Assembly: GCA_002450255.1 (NCBI GenBank)
Contig: DJYW01000125.1
Span: forward strand, 1-15,723
Source of the DNA: Gammaproteobacteria bacterium UBA6968
GTDB taxonomy: Bacteria > Pseudomonadota > Gammaproteobacteria > Pseudomonadales > Azotimanducaceae
Reading direction: 5' to 3'
DNA: 15,723 nucleotides
Made by a program: the position numbers and the translations under genes. The notes under the pieces were generated by a model. That model was not told the origin of the DNA, did no database searches, and saw nothing but the letters and a program-made list of their open reading frames with translations. Shown here piece after piece: positions 1 through 6,934 of the stretch. Position 1 is the stretch's first letter. Each line of letters begins with the position of its first letter.

Positions 1-741
1 TTGCGCCCCGCTATTTTGCGGCAACGCTGCATTGTCAAAGGCGCCTGAACCGAGGGTTCCGCTAACCAATAGGCGGTCGCCATGCTTCCGCACTTGGGTG
101 GCTTTAACAGTAACCGCATAGCGACAATCGCTGATTAACAGTACGTTTTGTTGGTTAATCTGTTGCCGCCGGCTTGTGGCGCTATCACGCGACGAATCTA
201 TCGACCAGGGCCCTAACAGAGGCGCATCAGCAGCCAAACGGAAACTCGGCTGCAGCATATAGCGGGAGACGAGCATGTCCTGCTGGGGAATGAGTTTGGG
301 GGCGCGAATCCCTCGCCCACGGAAATGAACAGCATAATCAACACCATCGCGAGACACCGGCAACCCCAACATATCTGCCGCACCGCCCATGTCGTCGAAT
401 ATCTGGATGGGGCTAGGATGGAAGTATTCCGGCGTACTTGATGCACTTATTGGCAAACGATTAATCAATTGCTGCTGAGGATTCACACAGCCCAACGCAC
501 CGGTTTGTCGTAAGCTCGCCGACAAATACGCAAACGCCAATGCGGCGACTTCATCCTGGGCGCTACCATCAGCATGTAGCCGCCAAGCCTTGCGGCCGTC
601 GCTAAGGCTCTCGATCACCGCGAACATCAGTAAGGACATTAAAGTCAGTGCTAACAGCATTTCGAGCAGGCTAAATCCCAATGATTTAGACGTTAGAGAG
701 ACGAGTTGCGAACGCCCGCTATTCCTGGCCTGACCATTCAC
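1..741 (-). CDS. PilW-like type IV pilus minor prepilin (3' end beyond window)
   Basis: A minor pilin thought to help prime assembly of the type IV pilus in the inner membrane and periplasm. The frame is open from a GTG at 741 to the window edge (247 codons), so the C-terminus is missing. After a short basic leader it has the prepilin motif GFSLLEML with the usual Glu at +5, followed by a hydrophobic helix (roughly residues 23-45). This is the class III signal cut and N-methylated by prepilin peptidase PilD. The rest is soluble and matches no motif I recognise; PilW is proposed from gene order after a PilV-like gene. The start is chosen because AGGA lies about 11 nt upstream; an in-frame TTG directly after the upstream stop is an alternative. 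It begins about 25 nt after the PilV-like gene, so it is probably co-transcribed with it. Confidence 0.75.
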   Translation of the reverse strand, partial: MNGQARNSGRSQLVSLTSKSLGFSLLEMLLALTLMSLLMFAVIESLSDGRKAWRLHADGSAQDEVAALAFAYLSASLRQTGALGCVNPQQQLINRLPISASSTPEYFHPSPIQIFDDMGGAADMLGLPVSRDGVDYAVHFRGRGIRAPKLIPQQDMLVSRYMLQPSFRLAADAPLLGPWSIDSSRDSATSRRQQINQQNVLLISDCRYAVTVKATQVRKHGDRLLVSGTLGSGAFDNAALPQNSGAQ

Positions 742-765
742 GGCTTCGCAATCCTGACCGGCCAA

Positions 766-1320
766 TCAAAACGCAACCTGCGCGTTTACTTGTCGCGACA
801 CAACCGCGAGTTGACCATTCGACAACCTGTACCCTGCTTCAACTACCGCACCTCGCGCTGTGACAACCATACCGAGCTCTATTGCAGTGGCCTGGTTGCT
901 GGCAACCGCAGCATATGCGCTGCCTAACACTTTTTCTGTGCGCCGACGCAGCGCGACGCAAGCTGCCGCCGCATTATTGGTCGCGTACTGACACTGCTGT
1001 ACAGCAAGCAGAAACCCCAGCATCTGTTGCGTCGAACATCCGCTAGCGATGCAGAGCCTTGATGCGACAGGTTGCTGGCTACGAGATAAGTTCATGTCCG
1101 GCAGGGGGCGACTTTCAACCTCTTGGATACGCTTAATGACATGCAGCAACTGCTCAGTCTCTGTGACCGCGGTGACTTGCGCGGCAAGGTCGCTGCGCAC
1201 TGCAAATCCCTGAGTACTCAGGCTTACCGCGCCGGTGAGCACCGTACCGAGCAGCAGCATGGCCAGGAGCACTTCCATCAACGTGAATCCGCGAGCTGAC
1301 TTCATAACGATTTGCCGCAT
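766..1320 (-). CDS. PilV-like type IV pilus minor prepilin
   Basis: Minor pilin, 184 residues from the chosen ATG. The basic leader MRQIVMKSARG is followed by FTLMEVLLAML, a class III prepilin signal with Glu at +5 and a hydrophobic helix to about residue 35; cleavage is expected after Gly11. The soluble part has four cysteines (CIASGC, then QQC and AAC) that could form disulfides in the periplasm. The length and the GFTLxEVLLAxL motif fit the PilV/GspI type. The ATG at 1320 is preferred over an upstream ATG at 1374 because AGGCGG precedes it at good spacing and it avoids overlapping the upstream gene. It lies 22 nt after the PilE-like gene and just before the PilW-like gene. Assignment as PilV rather than another minor pilin is by position and motif only. 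Confidence 0.75.
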   Translation of the reverse strand: MRQIVMKSARGFTLMEVLLAMLLLGTVLTGAVSLSTQGFAVRSDLAAQVTAVTETEQLLHVIKRIQEVESRPLPDMNLSRSQQPVASRLCIASGCSTQQMLGFLLAVQQCQYATNNAAAACVALRRRTEKVLGSAYAAVASNQATAIELGMVVTARGAVVEAGYRLSNGQLAVVSRQVNAQVAF

Positions 1321-1342
1321 AGCTGATCCGCCTTGCTCAACA

Positions 1343-1852
1343 TCATTGAGACGGCCAATAGGTCTCATTGGCATCTATCTGACCATCGGCATTGGCATCC
1401 CAGGTGCGCGCTCCGGTAGAAGCCAGAGTATGCCGACCCAAGTGATTAAGACTCTGAATTGCAGGACTCGCAGTCAGCATGAACGCGGCGGGCTCGCTTG
1501 CGACATCAATTCGATACCGCCCTTGAGTAACACTACTGGGCGCGCAAATGTCGACTGCAATCGGCCCCTTCGGCGCATCGCCCAATCCATCGCCATTGCC
1601 ATCCGCCACTTTCGCGAGGCCCACCGCCAAGCCAATACGCTCGTGTAGTGCCTGCGCACAGTGCATCAAATCACTACGTACCTCTTGTCGGTAAGCCCGA
1701 TCAACGAACTTTTGGTAGGTCGGAACCGCAAACAAACTGATCGCCGCGATCAACGCCACCACCAATAACAGTTCGAGTAGGGTGAAACCTGAGGGTAAAG
1801 CTGGCTGTCGGGACCGAGCACAAGCAGCGGCAGTAACTACTGCTGCAGTCAA
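1343..1852 (-). CDS. PilE-like type IV pilus minor prepilin with two Ca-binding-type loops
   Basis: Prepilin with the motif SGFTLLELLLVVALIAAI, then a VPTYQKFVDRAYRQEV stretch typical of PilE/PilA-type pilins. Residues FMLTASP and LGRHTLASTG resemble the C-terminal part of PilE-type proteins. Two acidic loops stand out: DGNGDGLGD mid-protein, and DANADGQIDANE near the C-terminus. The second matches the EF-hand/dockerin loop at positions 1, 3, 5, 6, 8, 9 and 12, suggesting calcium binding. The start is uncertain: TTG at 1852 has AGGA six nt upstream and gives a 22-residue leader; ATG at 1897 (37-residue leader) and GTG at 1936 (50-residue leader) are also open but lack a clear ribosome site. 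It is first of the three prepilin genes; the 90 to 175 bp upstream may hold their promoter, but I could not identify one. Confidence 0.75.
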   Translation of the reverse strand: MTAAVVTAAACARSRQPALPSGFTLLELLLVVALIAAISLFAVPTYQKFVDRAYRQEVRSDLMHCAQALHERIGLAVGLAKVADGNGDGLGDAPKGPIAVDICAPSSVTQGRYRIDVASEPAAFMLTASPAIQSLNHLGRHTLASTGARTWDANADGQIDANETYWPSQ

Positions 1853-2026
1853 GCCAAGTCCTGCATACGGCTTTGTAAAGACTGATCCGGGTGTCATGTC
1901 CAAGGCGCACGTCCACGTCGATTTCTGAATGGACACGATGGCCGAAAGCGCGACTCAAGTTAACGGACTTAATCGGCTAGGAGCGTGCGAAATTAGCTTG
2001 TTATGGCAAAAGATAAAAACCGAGGT

Positions 2027-2989
2027 CTATACCGTCAACAAAATCTTCCCTGTAGTCTCATTGCCGGCAAGCAGCTCATGCGCGGCCTCTGCTTGCTCTA
2101 TCGGAAACTGCGTTTCGATAACGGGAACGATTCGCTGCGTCTCTAGGTGCGGCCATACATCGGCCTTAAGCCCATCCATGACGGAAGCTTTTTCTGCGAT
2201 GCTACGCGCGCGTAAAGTCGAGCCGATAATGCGTGCTCGCTTCATCATGAGTTGTGCCAGGCTCGTTTCAGCACTCGCGCCACCCATTAAGCCAATGAGT
2301 ACCAGACGGCCGCCCAGCTTGAGCACATCCAAATTGTCAGCCAGATAACGCCCGCCGACCGGATCTAAAATGACATCCACGCCATCGCCGGACCATTCTC
2401 TAACCGCTGCTGCAAAGCTGCCATCCTGCCGTAACGCCCCCGCCGCCGCGCCAAGTTGGACACAGCTCGCGAGCTTATCGGCGGAGCCTACCGTCACAAA
2501 ACACGGATTGTTAGAGACACTCAACAGCTGAATAGCAGCCGTACCCACGCCGCTCGCGCCTGCATGGATGACGACTTTTTCATTGGCCTGCAGCTGGCCT
2601 TCGCGGTACAGGTTAAGGTACGCGGTGGCAAAGACTTCGGGCAACGCAGCCGCCGCCACAAGATCCATGCCTTGCGGAATTTTTAGGGCTTGGCCAGCCG
2701 GCACCACGACTTCCTCTGCGTAACCGCCGCCGGCGAGCAGGGCACATACTAGGTCGCCCACAGCACAGCGAGTGACGCCTTCACCGACTTCAACAACCTC
2801 ACCCGAACACTCCAGCCCGAGAATATCGCTGGCCCCGGGCGGCGGCGGATAACCGCCTTTGCGCTGCAATAAGTCGGCTCGATTGAGCGCGGTAGCCGCA
2901 ACCTTAACTCTAATTTCACCGACACCACACTTCGGCGCCGCCACCTCAGTCCACACCAGCCGCTCACCGCTAACTTGTATTGCTAACAT
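2027..2989 (-). CDS. NAD(P)H:quinone oxidoreductase, PIG3-type zinc-free MDR family
   Basis: A 320-residue medium-chain dehydrogenase/reductase expected to reduce quinones or reactive enones with NADPH in the cytoplasm. The N-terminal GroES-like half contains NRADLLQRKGGYPPPPG (36-52) and ILGLECSGEVVEVG, typical of the PIG3/TP53I3 subgroup. The nucleotide-binding glycine motif HAGASGVGTAAIQL is at 142-155, and ILDPVGG follows at 207-213. The structural and catalytic zinc cysteine clusters of alcohol dehydrogenases are absent, as expected for quinone oxidoreductases. The length is normal for the family. The ATG at 2989 has AGGGGA at good spacing. It lies 67 nt after hisF on the same strand, so it may be read through from that pair, and it precedes the prepilin genes. 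The physiological substrate cannot be told from sequence. Confidence 0.9.
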   Translation of the reverse strand: MLAIQVSGERLVWTEVAAPKCGVGEIRVKVAATALNRADLLQRKGGYPPPPGASDILGLECSGEVVEVGEGVTRCAVGDLVCALLAGGGYAEEVVVPAGQALKIPQGMDLVAAAALPEVFATAYLNLYREGQLQANEKVVIHAGASGVGTAAIQLLSVSNNPCFVTVGSADKLASCVQLGAAAGALRQDGSFAAAVREWSGDGVDVILDPVGGRYLADNLDVLKLGGRLVLIGLMGGASAETSLAQLMMKRARIIGSTLRARSIAEKASVMDGLKADVWPHLETQRIVPVIETQFPIEQAEAAHELLAGNETTGKILLTV

Positions 2990-3056
2990 CTTATTCCCCT
3001 CAACGTCGCGATCGTCTTCTGCCAGCCATTGAGCCGCCGCGCGGCCACGTTAGAGC

Positions 3057-3836
3057 TCACCAGCTCTGCCGCATTTTCAAGCCGCGCTCGCAGAGATAGT
3101 GTTTCAGCTCGCTGACTTTGTATGTGCCGTAATGCACCATCGAGGCTACTAACGCCGCATCGGCTTTGCCTGCAGTGAGTACATCGTACAGGTGCTCTGG
3201 TTTACCCGCGCCACCTGAGGCTATCACAGGAATTCGCACGGCCGTGGAGAGCATCGCGGTTAGCACCAGTTCGTAACCTATTTGCGTACCATCTGCATCG
3301 ATGGAATTCACCACTAACTCGCCGGCGCCGCGTTTTTCGCCTTCCAAGGCCCAGGCCAATGCGTCAATTTGCGTGGGTGTGCGCCCGCCATTAATGACAA
3401 TTTCGTAACCACTGGGCAATTCGGTGCTAGGCATCCCGCGCCTGATATCCATCGATAACACAACGTTCTGATTGCCAATCGAGGCAGCACATTCATCAAT
3501 TAGGTCAGGCCGCTGCACGGCTGCTGAATTGACGTTGATTTTCTCTGCACCCGCCAAACGTAAATCGGTCGCGTCACTAACACTTCGAATGCCACCACCT
3601 ACGGACAAAGGTATGAATACCTGCTCCGCTACAGCGGACACCACGTCTAACATGATGTTGCGCTTATCCGAAGACGCCGTGATGTCGTAAAAGACAAGCT
3701 CATCCAAGCCGTCGAGATAATATTCGCGGGCTTTTTCGACCGGGTCGCCGATGTCTTTGGTATCGACAAACTTAATGCTCTTGGCGAGTTGTCCGTCGCG
3801 GACATCCAGGCAGGCGATCAAACGTTGGCTCAGCAT
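3057..3836 (-). CDS. hisF: Imidazole glycerol phosphate synthase, cyclase subunit HisF
   Basis: Cyclase half of imidazole glycerol phosphate synthase: it combines PRFAR with ammonia from HisH to give imidazole glycerol phosphate and AICAR, linking histidine and purine synthesis. At 259 residues it is a full-length (beta-alpha)8 barrel. The two catalytic aspartates are in the classical places, Asp11 (ACLDVRDG) and Asp130 (LSMDIRRG), with Lys19 also present. Phosphate-site motifs SVGGGIRS (78-85), INGGR and IPVIASGGAG are intact. The start is ATG 3836, inside GGGAGG-led sequence, overlapping the hisH stop as ATGCTGA; this implies translational coupling. An in-frame GTG at 3848 is less likely. 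Segments such as IGDPVEKAREYY and INGGRTPTQIDALAW look unlike the Pseudomonas or E. coli HisF as I remember them and more like deltaproteobacterial HisF, so transfer is possible. An LPS-cluster HisF is an alternative. Confidence 0.9.
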   Translation of the reverse strand: MLSQRLIACLDVRDGQLAKSIKFVDTKDIGDPVEKAREYYLDGLDELVFYDITASSDKRNIMLDVVSAVAEQVFIPLSVGGGIRSVSDATDLRLAGAEKINVNSAAVQRPDLIDECAASIGNQNVVLSMDIRRGMPSTELPSGYEIVINGGRTPTQIDALAWALEGEKRGAGELVVNSIDADGTQIGYELVLTAMLSTAVRIPVIASGGAGKPEHLYDVLTAGKADAALVASMVHYGTYKVSELKHYLCERGLKMRQSW

Positions 3837-4447
3837 GAACCCTCCCACTGCGCGAAGTTTGCGATTAAACGTAACCCGACTCGGCCGCTCTTTTCAGGAT
3901 GAAATTGGGTGCCTATGAAGTTGTCGCGTCCGATGGCGGCAGCGAAGGTGCGCTCATATTCCGCGCGGGCCAGCACCATTGCGCTGTCCTCGGGATCGGC
4001 GTAATAGCTATGCACAAAATAAAACTCATCCTCCGCCTGGATATCCGCCAGCACCGGATGAGCTGCGCAATCGAGCAGGTTATTCCAGCCCATATGCGGC
4101 ACCTTAAGCGAGGCATTAGCAAAATCGAAACGTTCCACTGTGCCCGCGATAAGACCCAGAGTCGGCGTATCCTGCTCGGCGGAATGATCCAGAAAAAACT
4201 GCATACCTAGACAAATACCGAGGACCGGGACGCCGTTGCGAATGACCTCATGCAGGGCCTCATCGAGCCCGTGCTTGCATAGACTCGCCATGGCGCTACC
4301 GGCGGCTCCCACACCAGGAAAAATCACCCGGCTGGCTTTGCGCAACGCATCGGGATCAGCGCACAGCCTCGCGTCCAAACCCACTTCCTTACAAGCTCGC
4401 TGCACGCTAGCCAGATTGCCTGCCTCGTAATCAATTATTGCTGTCAA
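3830..4447 (-). CDS. hisH: Imidazole glycerol phosphate synthase, glutaminase subunit HisH
   Basis: Class I glutamine amidotransferase that releases ammonia from glutamine and feeds it through the HisF barrel. The 205-residue length is normal. The catalytic triad is visible: nucleophile Cys79 in GICLGMQF, and His183 and Glu185 in TQFHPEKSG. The N-terminus IIDYEAGNLASVQRA and the IFPGVGA motif are typical. The start is a TTG at 4447 chosen because GGGG lies five nt upstream (in GAAGGGG) and the family start aligns there; no ATG or GTG fits. The gene overlaps hisF by 7 nt. No hisA, hisB or other his gene adjoins, unlike the common hisBHAF order in gammaproteobacteria. No histidine-rich leader peptide was found upstream. 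Confidence 0.92.
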   Translation of the reverse strand: MTAIIDYEAGNLASVQRACKEVGLDARLCADPDALRKASRVIFPGVGAAGSAMASLCKHGLDEALHEVIRNGVPVLGICLGMQFFLDHSAEQDTPTLGLIAGTVERFDFANASLKVPHMGWNNLLDCAAHPVLADIQAEDEFYFVHSYYADPEDSAMVLARAEYERTFAAAIGRDNFIGTQFHPEKSGRVGLRLIANFAQWEGSC

Positions 4448-4462
4448 AAGTGCCCCTTCGAA

Positions 4463-4677
4463 TTAGCGCAGGGTGCGATAGTAGGCGAGCCCAATGGTGA
4501 AGTCATCTGCACACATCCTTAAGGCGACTGAAACCATCGGAAGGATCAAGTCGCGGCCCAATTCAAAGCACTTTCAGGAGCATCTGCGGCGGCGGAAGCA
4601 GCGGCAAAGATCATCAGGCAGCAAACCACACCGCCTGCGCCGCGTAACTCAATACTCAACAATACGCCCGCTATCAC
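4463..4677 (-). pseudogene. Possible decayed small secreted-protein gene upstream of hisH
   Basis: Reading the minus strand, one frame gives a signal-peptide-like hydrophobic run ending CLMIFAAASAAADAPESALNW before a stop at 4546. A second frame (4550-4503) continues plausibly as LDPSDGFSRLKDVC, and a third frame ends ADDFTIGLAYYRTLR at 4463, only about 15 nt before the hisH start. Joining them requires two single-base losses, each at a point where the composition stays protein-like. I do not recognise the product. A GTG at 4677 is the best possible start, with no clear ribosome site. It may equally be chance in GC-rich DNA or, if sequencing errors are present, an intact small gene. Confidence 0.25.
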
Positions 4678-4682
4678 GGTAA

Positions 4683-4724
4683 CCCGGCACTTTTTTTCAA
4701 GCCATTAAGCGCTAAGGTGCCGGG
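4683..4724. repeat. Inverted repeat CCCGGCAC...GTGCCGGG in the hisH-hemH gap
   Basis: Perfect 8-bp arms separated by a 26-nt loop that contains a run of seven T and the small palindrome AGCGCT. A further copy of GTGCCGG occurs at 4756-4762. It sits between divergent genes (hisH minus, hemH plus), so a terminator role is unlikely; an operator, a leader-RNA hairpin or chance are all possible. Apart from this and the possible decayed gene, nothing else was recognised in the 435-bp gap 4448-4882, and no convincing promoter could be assigned to either flanking gene. Confidence 0.4.
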
Positions 4725-4882
4725 GGTTCCCTGAGGTGAAGTTCGTTTTAAAAATGTGCCGGTAACTGCCACAAAAGACAAACGCAAGCGAGTCGGCTAA
4801 AAGAAACACCGGAAACACAGAAAATTGACTGTCGATTTGTTTCCATTCAGGTCCCAACCCGCCAGTGCAACAGGATTTAGCC

Positions 4883-5968
4883 ATGCAAGAGCAATCCAAC
4901 CATGAATTAGCGACGGCTGCGCCGCGCCAGGGCGTCCTGCTAATCAACTTGGGTACCCCGGATTCTACCGAGATAGCAGACGTGCGACGGTATCTCGGCG
5001 AGTTCCTAATGGATCCGTATGTGCTCACCGCACCCTGGCCAATTCGCAAAATGATTGTTGGCGGTTTCATTTTGCCGTTTCGTCCAAAAAACAGCGCTGA
5101 AGCCTACGCGAAAATCTGGACCGAAGATGGCTCCCCTCTGTTAACCGGCAGTCAGTCCCTCGCAACCCATGTTGGCGCTGCACTTGATGTTCCCGTCGCA
5201 CTAAGCATGCGCTACGGTAACCCCAGCATAGCCAGTGGATTCGCTGAGCTTCAAGCCAAGGGTGTTACTGAGGCGCTGGTCGTCCCTTTGTATCCCCAAC
5301 ACGCTGACTCAACGATTACGACTTCGCTGAAAGCGGCGGAAAAGGCTCTCCCGGACGGTATGACCATGCGCACGCTAGCGCCGTTTTACCATCACCCGCA
5401 GCATCTCGCTGCATGGGGTGAGCTCATCAAAGCGCATCTGCCAGAAAAGTGGGATCACATTTTATTTAGCTATCACGGGGTCCCCGAAAGCCATTTGAAA
5501 AAGGCCGATCCAACAAACTCACACTGCCTCAAGGTTGACAACTGCTGCGATCGCAACAGCGACGCGCACGCCGTCTGCTACCGCCACCAAGTTATGCAGA
5601 CCTCACAAGGCATAGCCAACTTTTTATCTCTGCGGGAAGACCAATACAGCGTCACCTTCCAATCGCGTCTGGGCCCTATAGCGTGGTTAAAGCCCTATAC
5701 CGACGAGGTCCTGGCCGAGTTGCCCAGACAGGGCGTCAAACACCTGGCCGTCGCTTGTCCGGCTTTCGTGGTAGACAACCTGGAAACGCTGGAAGAGATC
5801 GGTATGCAAGGCAAAGAAACATTCCTCGAAGCGGGCGGAGAATCATTCCACCTCATTCCATGTCTGAATGATTCGCCTTTATGGGTGCAATCTCTGGCTG
5901 CCATCTGCGCCGAGTCCCTGGGTAAGCCAAATGATGCCGCTGCGGTCACAGTGTCTGCGTCAACTTAG
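4883..5968 (+). CDS. hemH: Ferrochelatase (protoporphyrin ferrochelatase)
   Basis: Inserts ferrous iron into protoporphyrin IX as the last step of heme synthesis, in the cytoplasm or at the inner membrane face. At 361 residues it begins with the family motif VLLINLGTPDS (18-28). The signature FSYHGVPESHLKKADP carries the catalytic His198, and ACPAFVVDNLETLEEIG carries the conserved acidic residues near 301-305. An internal cysteine cluster, Cys215-x5-Cys221-Cys222-x9-Cys232, lies right after the signature and resembles the insert of the bacterial [2Fe-2S] ferrochelatases; E. coli HemH lacks it. ATG 4883 is preferred because AGGA lies about 8 nt upstream; an in-frame GTG at 4865 has none. Its last 23 nt overlap the end of the convergent LysR gene. 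A TTGACT at 4826 could be a -35 element, but no matching -10 was seen. Confidence 0.93.
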   Translation: MQEQSNHELATAAPRQGVLLINLGTPDSTEIADVRRYLGEFLMDPYVLTAPWPIRKMIVGGFILPFRPKNSAEAYAKIWTEDGSPLLTGSQSLATHVGAALDVPVALSMRYGNPSIASGFAELQAKGVTEALVVPLYPQHADSTITTSLKAAEKALPDGMTMRTLAPFYHHPQHLAAWGELIKAHLPEKWDHILFSYHGVPESHLKKADPTNSHCLKVDNCCDRNSDAHAVCYRHQVMQTSQGIANFLSLREDQYSVTFQSRLGPIAWLKPYTDEVLAELPRQGVKHLAVACPAFVVDNLETLEEIGMQGKETFLEAGGESFHLIPCLNDSPLWVQSLAAICAESLGKPNDAAAVTVSAST

Positions 5969-6800
5969 AGATTTCGGCGTGAAATGAGCGCACCAATTCA
6001 CGCGCAAACATCGATTTTCGCGCAACAAAGCGCACCGGACGAGTCAGACCTTCGGCGCCGAACGGAATCAATACCGCATCGTCCAAGCCTAGCGTCTGCG
6101 CGACACCCACGGGCACAAGACCGTGCCCAAACCCGGATACGGCCATTTGCGCCACCGCAAAAAAAGACTCCAGGGACGCAACTCGAACCAAGTTAAGACG
6201 CTGCATATTTTCTTCGATGGACCCCCAGGCGCCGGATCGCGATTCAATTGTTAGCACCTCAAGCGGCTTACCGACCTTGTATTTGATCGGAACCAATCCC
6301 GCAGGGATCACAACCATGGGCTCTTGGTGAATTACTTCCGACACAAGATCGGTATCTGCATCCGAACTCCCCGTGCATATACCAACCATATATTCACCGG
6401 ATCGCAGTCGATCTAAAACCACCGGCGAGCGTTGCGCGTGAAATTCAAACTCGAGGCTTGGCAAGGTGTCGCGAACAGCGGCAAATAGCGGCGGCCCCCA
6501 GCTAGAAAGGATCGCCTCGGAAACGCCAAGGATAATCTTGCCTTTGCGCAACGCATTGTCTTCTAAAAACACGCTACGCAGCTCGGACAGCAGCGGAGTT
6601 ACCCGCTCGACTAATCGGGTGCCGTGGGCAGTCAGCACTACCCGTCGGCCGTGTCGTTCGATTAACTCTCGATCGTAGTATTTTTCCAGCGCGGCAATCC
6701 GTTTACTGACTGCGGATTGAGAAATCCGTAAAGCGGTGCTGGCCTCCATCATGGTGCCAGATTTTGAGAGTGCTACGAGCGTTTCCAAGTTTTCAATCAT
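5946..6800 (-). CDS. LysR-family transcriptional regulator
   Basis: A 284-residue LysR-type regulator. Residues 1-60 form the winged helix-turn-helix, with the recognition region ALRISQSAVSKRIAALEKYY and the typical LTAHGTRL wing. The remainder is a substrate-binding-type effector domain starting near KGKIILGVSE (87-96). The family activates or represses a neighbouring, usually divergent, target in response to a small molecule. The divergent neighbour here encodes a TSUP permease, making it the natural target; the effector is unknown, possibly an organic acid or sulfonate/sulfite-type substrate of that permease. The ATG at 6800 has no strong Shine-Dalgarno. A good -10 (TATGAT) lies about 30 nt upstream and overlaps a TAAT-N3-ATTA dyad, compatible with autoregulation. 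The 3' end overlaps hemH by 23 nt tail to tail. Confidence 0.9.
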   Translation of the reverse strand: MIENLETLVALSKSGTMMEASTALRISQSAVSKRIAALEKYYDRELIERHGRRVVLTAHGTRLVERVTPLLSELRSVFLEDNALRKGKIILGVSEAILSSWGPPLFAAVRDTLPSLEFEFHAQRSPVVLDRLRSGEYMVGICTGSSDADTDLVSEVIHQEPMVVIPAGLVPIKYKVGKPLEVLTIESRSGAWGSIEENMQRLNLVRVASLESFFAVAQMAVSGFGHGLVPVGVAQTLGLDDAVLIPFGAEGLTRPVRFVARKSMFARELVRSFHAEISKLTQTL

Positions 6801-6828
6801 GGCAGCATTGTGGTTTCCAAATTCGCAT

Positions 6829-6839
6829 TAATCATATTA
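6829..6839. promoter_or_regulatory. Candidate LysR operator TAAT-CAT-ATTA
   Basis: A perfect short dyad TAATCATATTA in the 134-bp gap between the divergent LysR and permease genes. LysR-type proteins commonly bind A/T-rich interrupted dyads of the T-N11-A class in such gaps. It overlaps the predicted -10 of the LysR gene, as expected for autorepression, and lies upstream of the likely permease promoter, as expected for activation. The assignment rests on pattern and position only. Confidence 0.4.
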
Positions 6840-6859
6840 CTGCTAATCTCTTTTTTCAT
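6831..6859 (-). promoter_or_regulatory. Candidate promoter of the LysR gene
   Basis: On the minus strand, ATGAAA (6859-6854, four of six matches to the -35 consensus), a 17-nt spacer, then TATGAT (6836-6831, five of six matches to the -10 consensus). It is placed about 30 nt before the LysR start. Confidence is limited because A/T-rich DNA gives such matches by chance. Confidence 0.35.
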
Positions 6860-6934
6860 ATATTCTTTTAGCGCAAACATACCCCAAGACCACATGCTGA
6901 TCGCTTCCACCAACTCTGCGACTGGAGCTTCACA

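Noticed and set aside
1235..1648. 137-codon plus-strand frame across two prepilin genes
   Set aside because: It is antisense to clear prepilin motifs on the minus strand; a coding shadow.
1929..2348. 139-codon plus-strand frame over the quinone oxidoreductase gene
   Set aside because: Antisense to a well-recognised MDR protein; serine/cysteine-rich low-information translation.
4448..4600. Histidine attenuator leader peptide upstream of hisH
   Set aside because: No run of histidine codons in any short frame near the hisH start.
4683..4724. Hairpin plus T7 run read as an intrinsic terminator
   Set aside because: The T-run lies inside the loop, not after the stem, and both flanking genes point away from it.
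4705..5070. 121-codon minus-strand frame over the start of hemH
   Set aside because: It lies largely antisense to conserved ferrochelatase sequence and has no recognisable product.
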